Below are positions 63,761 to 64,000 of a DNA stretch of 64,000 bases, in pieces. This DNA is from Vibrio litoralis DSM 17657. Its GTDB lineage: Bacteria > Pseudomonadota > Gammaproteobacteria > Enterobacterales > Vibrionaceae. Location of the stretch: the NCBI RefSeq assembly GCF_000426765.1, contig NZ_KE384566.1, forward strand, positions 310,001-374,000, in the 5' to 3' direction. The stretch's first letter is position 1, and each line of letters opens with the position of its first letter. The notes beneath the pieces are model-generated. The model did not search any database. It was not told the DNA's origin and worked only from the letters and a program-made list of their open reading frames with translations. The translations under genes were made by a program, and so were the position numbers.

Positions 63761-64000
63761 TATTTGTAATTATCCTTATCTAATTGATAGCGTTGCATCT
63801 TGTCATATAAGGTCTTACGTGGCAGTTTAAGGTTTTCCATTGCCAGTTTTATACTACCATCCACTTCCGCTAAGGTTTGTTCAATGAGCATTTTTTCAAA
63901 CTCTGCAACTTGTTGAACTAAGCCTGTGGTAGGAACGTCGGCTTGGTTGCTTTCTAATATTTTGCCATTAAGATCGTTTAGTTTTCCCAGCAATACAAAA
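63760..64000 (-). CDS. dctD: DctD-like sigma-54 response regulator, C-terminal end
   Basis: Only the last 80 residues are in the window. The end carries a Fis-type helix-turn-helix: EKMLIEQTLAEVDGSIKLAMENLKLPRKTLYDKMQRYQL. The PRKTLYDKM text matches DctD activators. It should bind upstream of dctP and, when phosphorylated by DctB, open the sigma-54 promoter at 60499. The receiver and AAA+ parts lie outside. Confidence 0.88.
   Translation of the reverse strand, partial: FVLLGKLNDLNGKILESNQADVPTTGLVQQVAEFEKMLIEQTLAEVDGSIKLAMENLKLPRKTLYDKMQRYQLDKDNYK

Overview
The window is bacterial chromosome from a gammaproteobacterium, almost certainly Vibrionaceae (a Vibrio-like genome). The argument rests on gene order and protein content: argS next to yecM; the block yoaA-tsaB-slp-hydrolase-fadD-rnd-minEDC-ycgL; znuA followed by mepM; two ERIC-like intergenic repeats; and fragments resembling Vibrio superintegron attC sites. 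The species cannot be fixed from sequence alone.

Layout. 1-3.0 kb: the 3' end of sucD, a small VOC protein and a secreted GH13 alpha-amylase. 3.2-7.3 kb: zinc uptake, znuCB divergent from znuA-mepM across a Zur box. 7.5-10.9 kb: an unusual membrane regulator (beta-propeller sensor, ATPase-like module, AraC-type HTH). 10.9-14.1 kb: ferrous iron uptake feoAB behind a Fur box, with a possible antisense-strand sRNA upstream. 14.1-29.5 kb: core genes (HIT protein, argS, yecM, purU, yoaA, tsaB, slp, fadD, rnd, minCDE, ycgL and a lytic transglycosylase). 29.6-34.0 kb: an RND multidrug efflux pair. 34.2-35.4 kb: folD and tRNA-Arg(UCU).

35.36-45.04 kb is a clearly bounded 9.7 kb island inserted in the 3' end of tRNA-Arg. 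It has 20 bp direct repeats (attL/attR), a tyrosine integrase at the right end, and matching arm-type repeats near both ends. It carries two unknown genes, a CoiA-like protein, an AlpA-like HTH protein, a VapE helicase, and an A+T-rich two-gene operon encoding a reverse transcriptase (YVDD) and a family A DNA polymerase lacking a recognisable active exonuclease. A perfect 18 bp inverted repeat lies just upstream of the reverse transcriptase. The RT-PolA pair is my main candidate for a poorly described system, most plausibly anti-phage defence, by analogy with UG/Abi reverse transcriptases.

The next 2.9 kb (45.04-47.92 kb) looks like a relic of a second integration at the same tRNA. It is bracketed by a 45 bp direct repeat of the tRNA-downstream terminator, and an integrase 3'-end fragment abuts the second copy. 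Inside are an iron-centre repair hemerythrin behind an NsrR-like site, and three small cassette-like genes (GNAT, APH-like, GNAT) with attC-like remnants.

48.0-64 kb returns to accessory chromosomal genes: a lipoprotein, a TrpR-controlled tryptophan permease, a diguanylate cyclase, and a two-component system next to a sugar ABC transporter of the glucose/mannose type. Last comes a sigma-54-type dctPQM TRAP transporter with the end of its DctD-like activator. Terminators, operators and start-site choices were read by eye; no database search was run.
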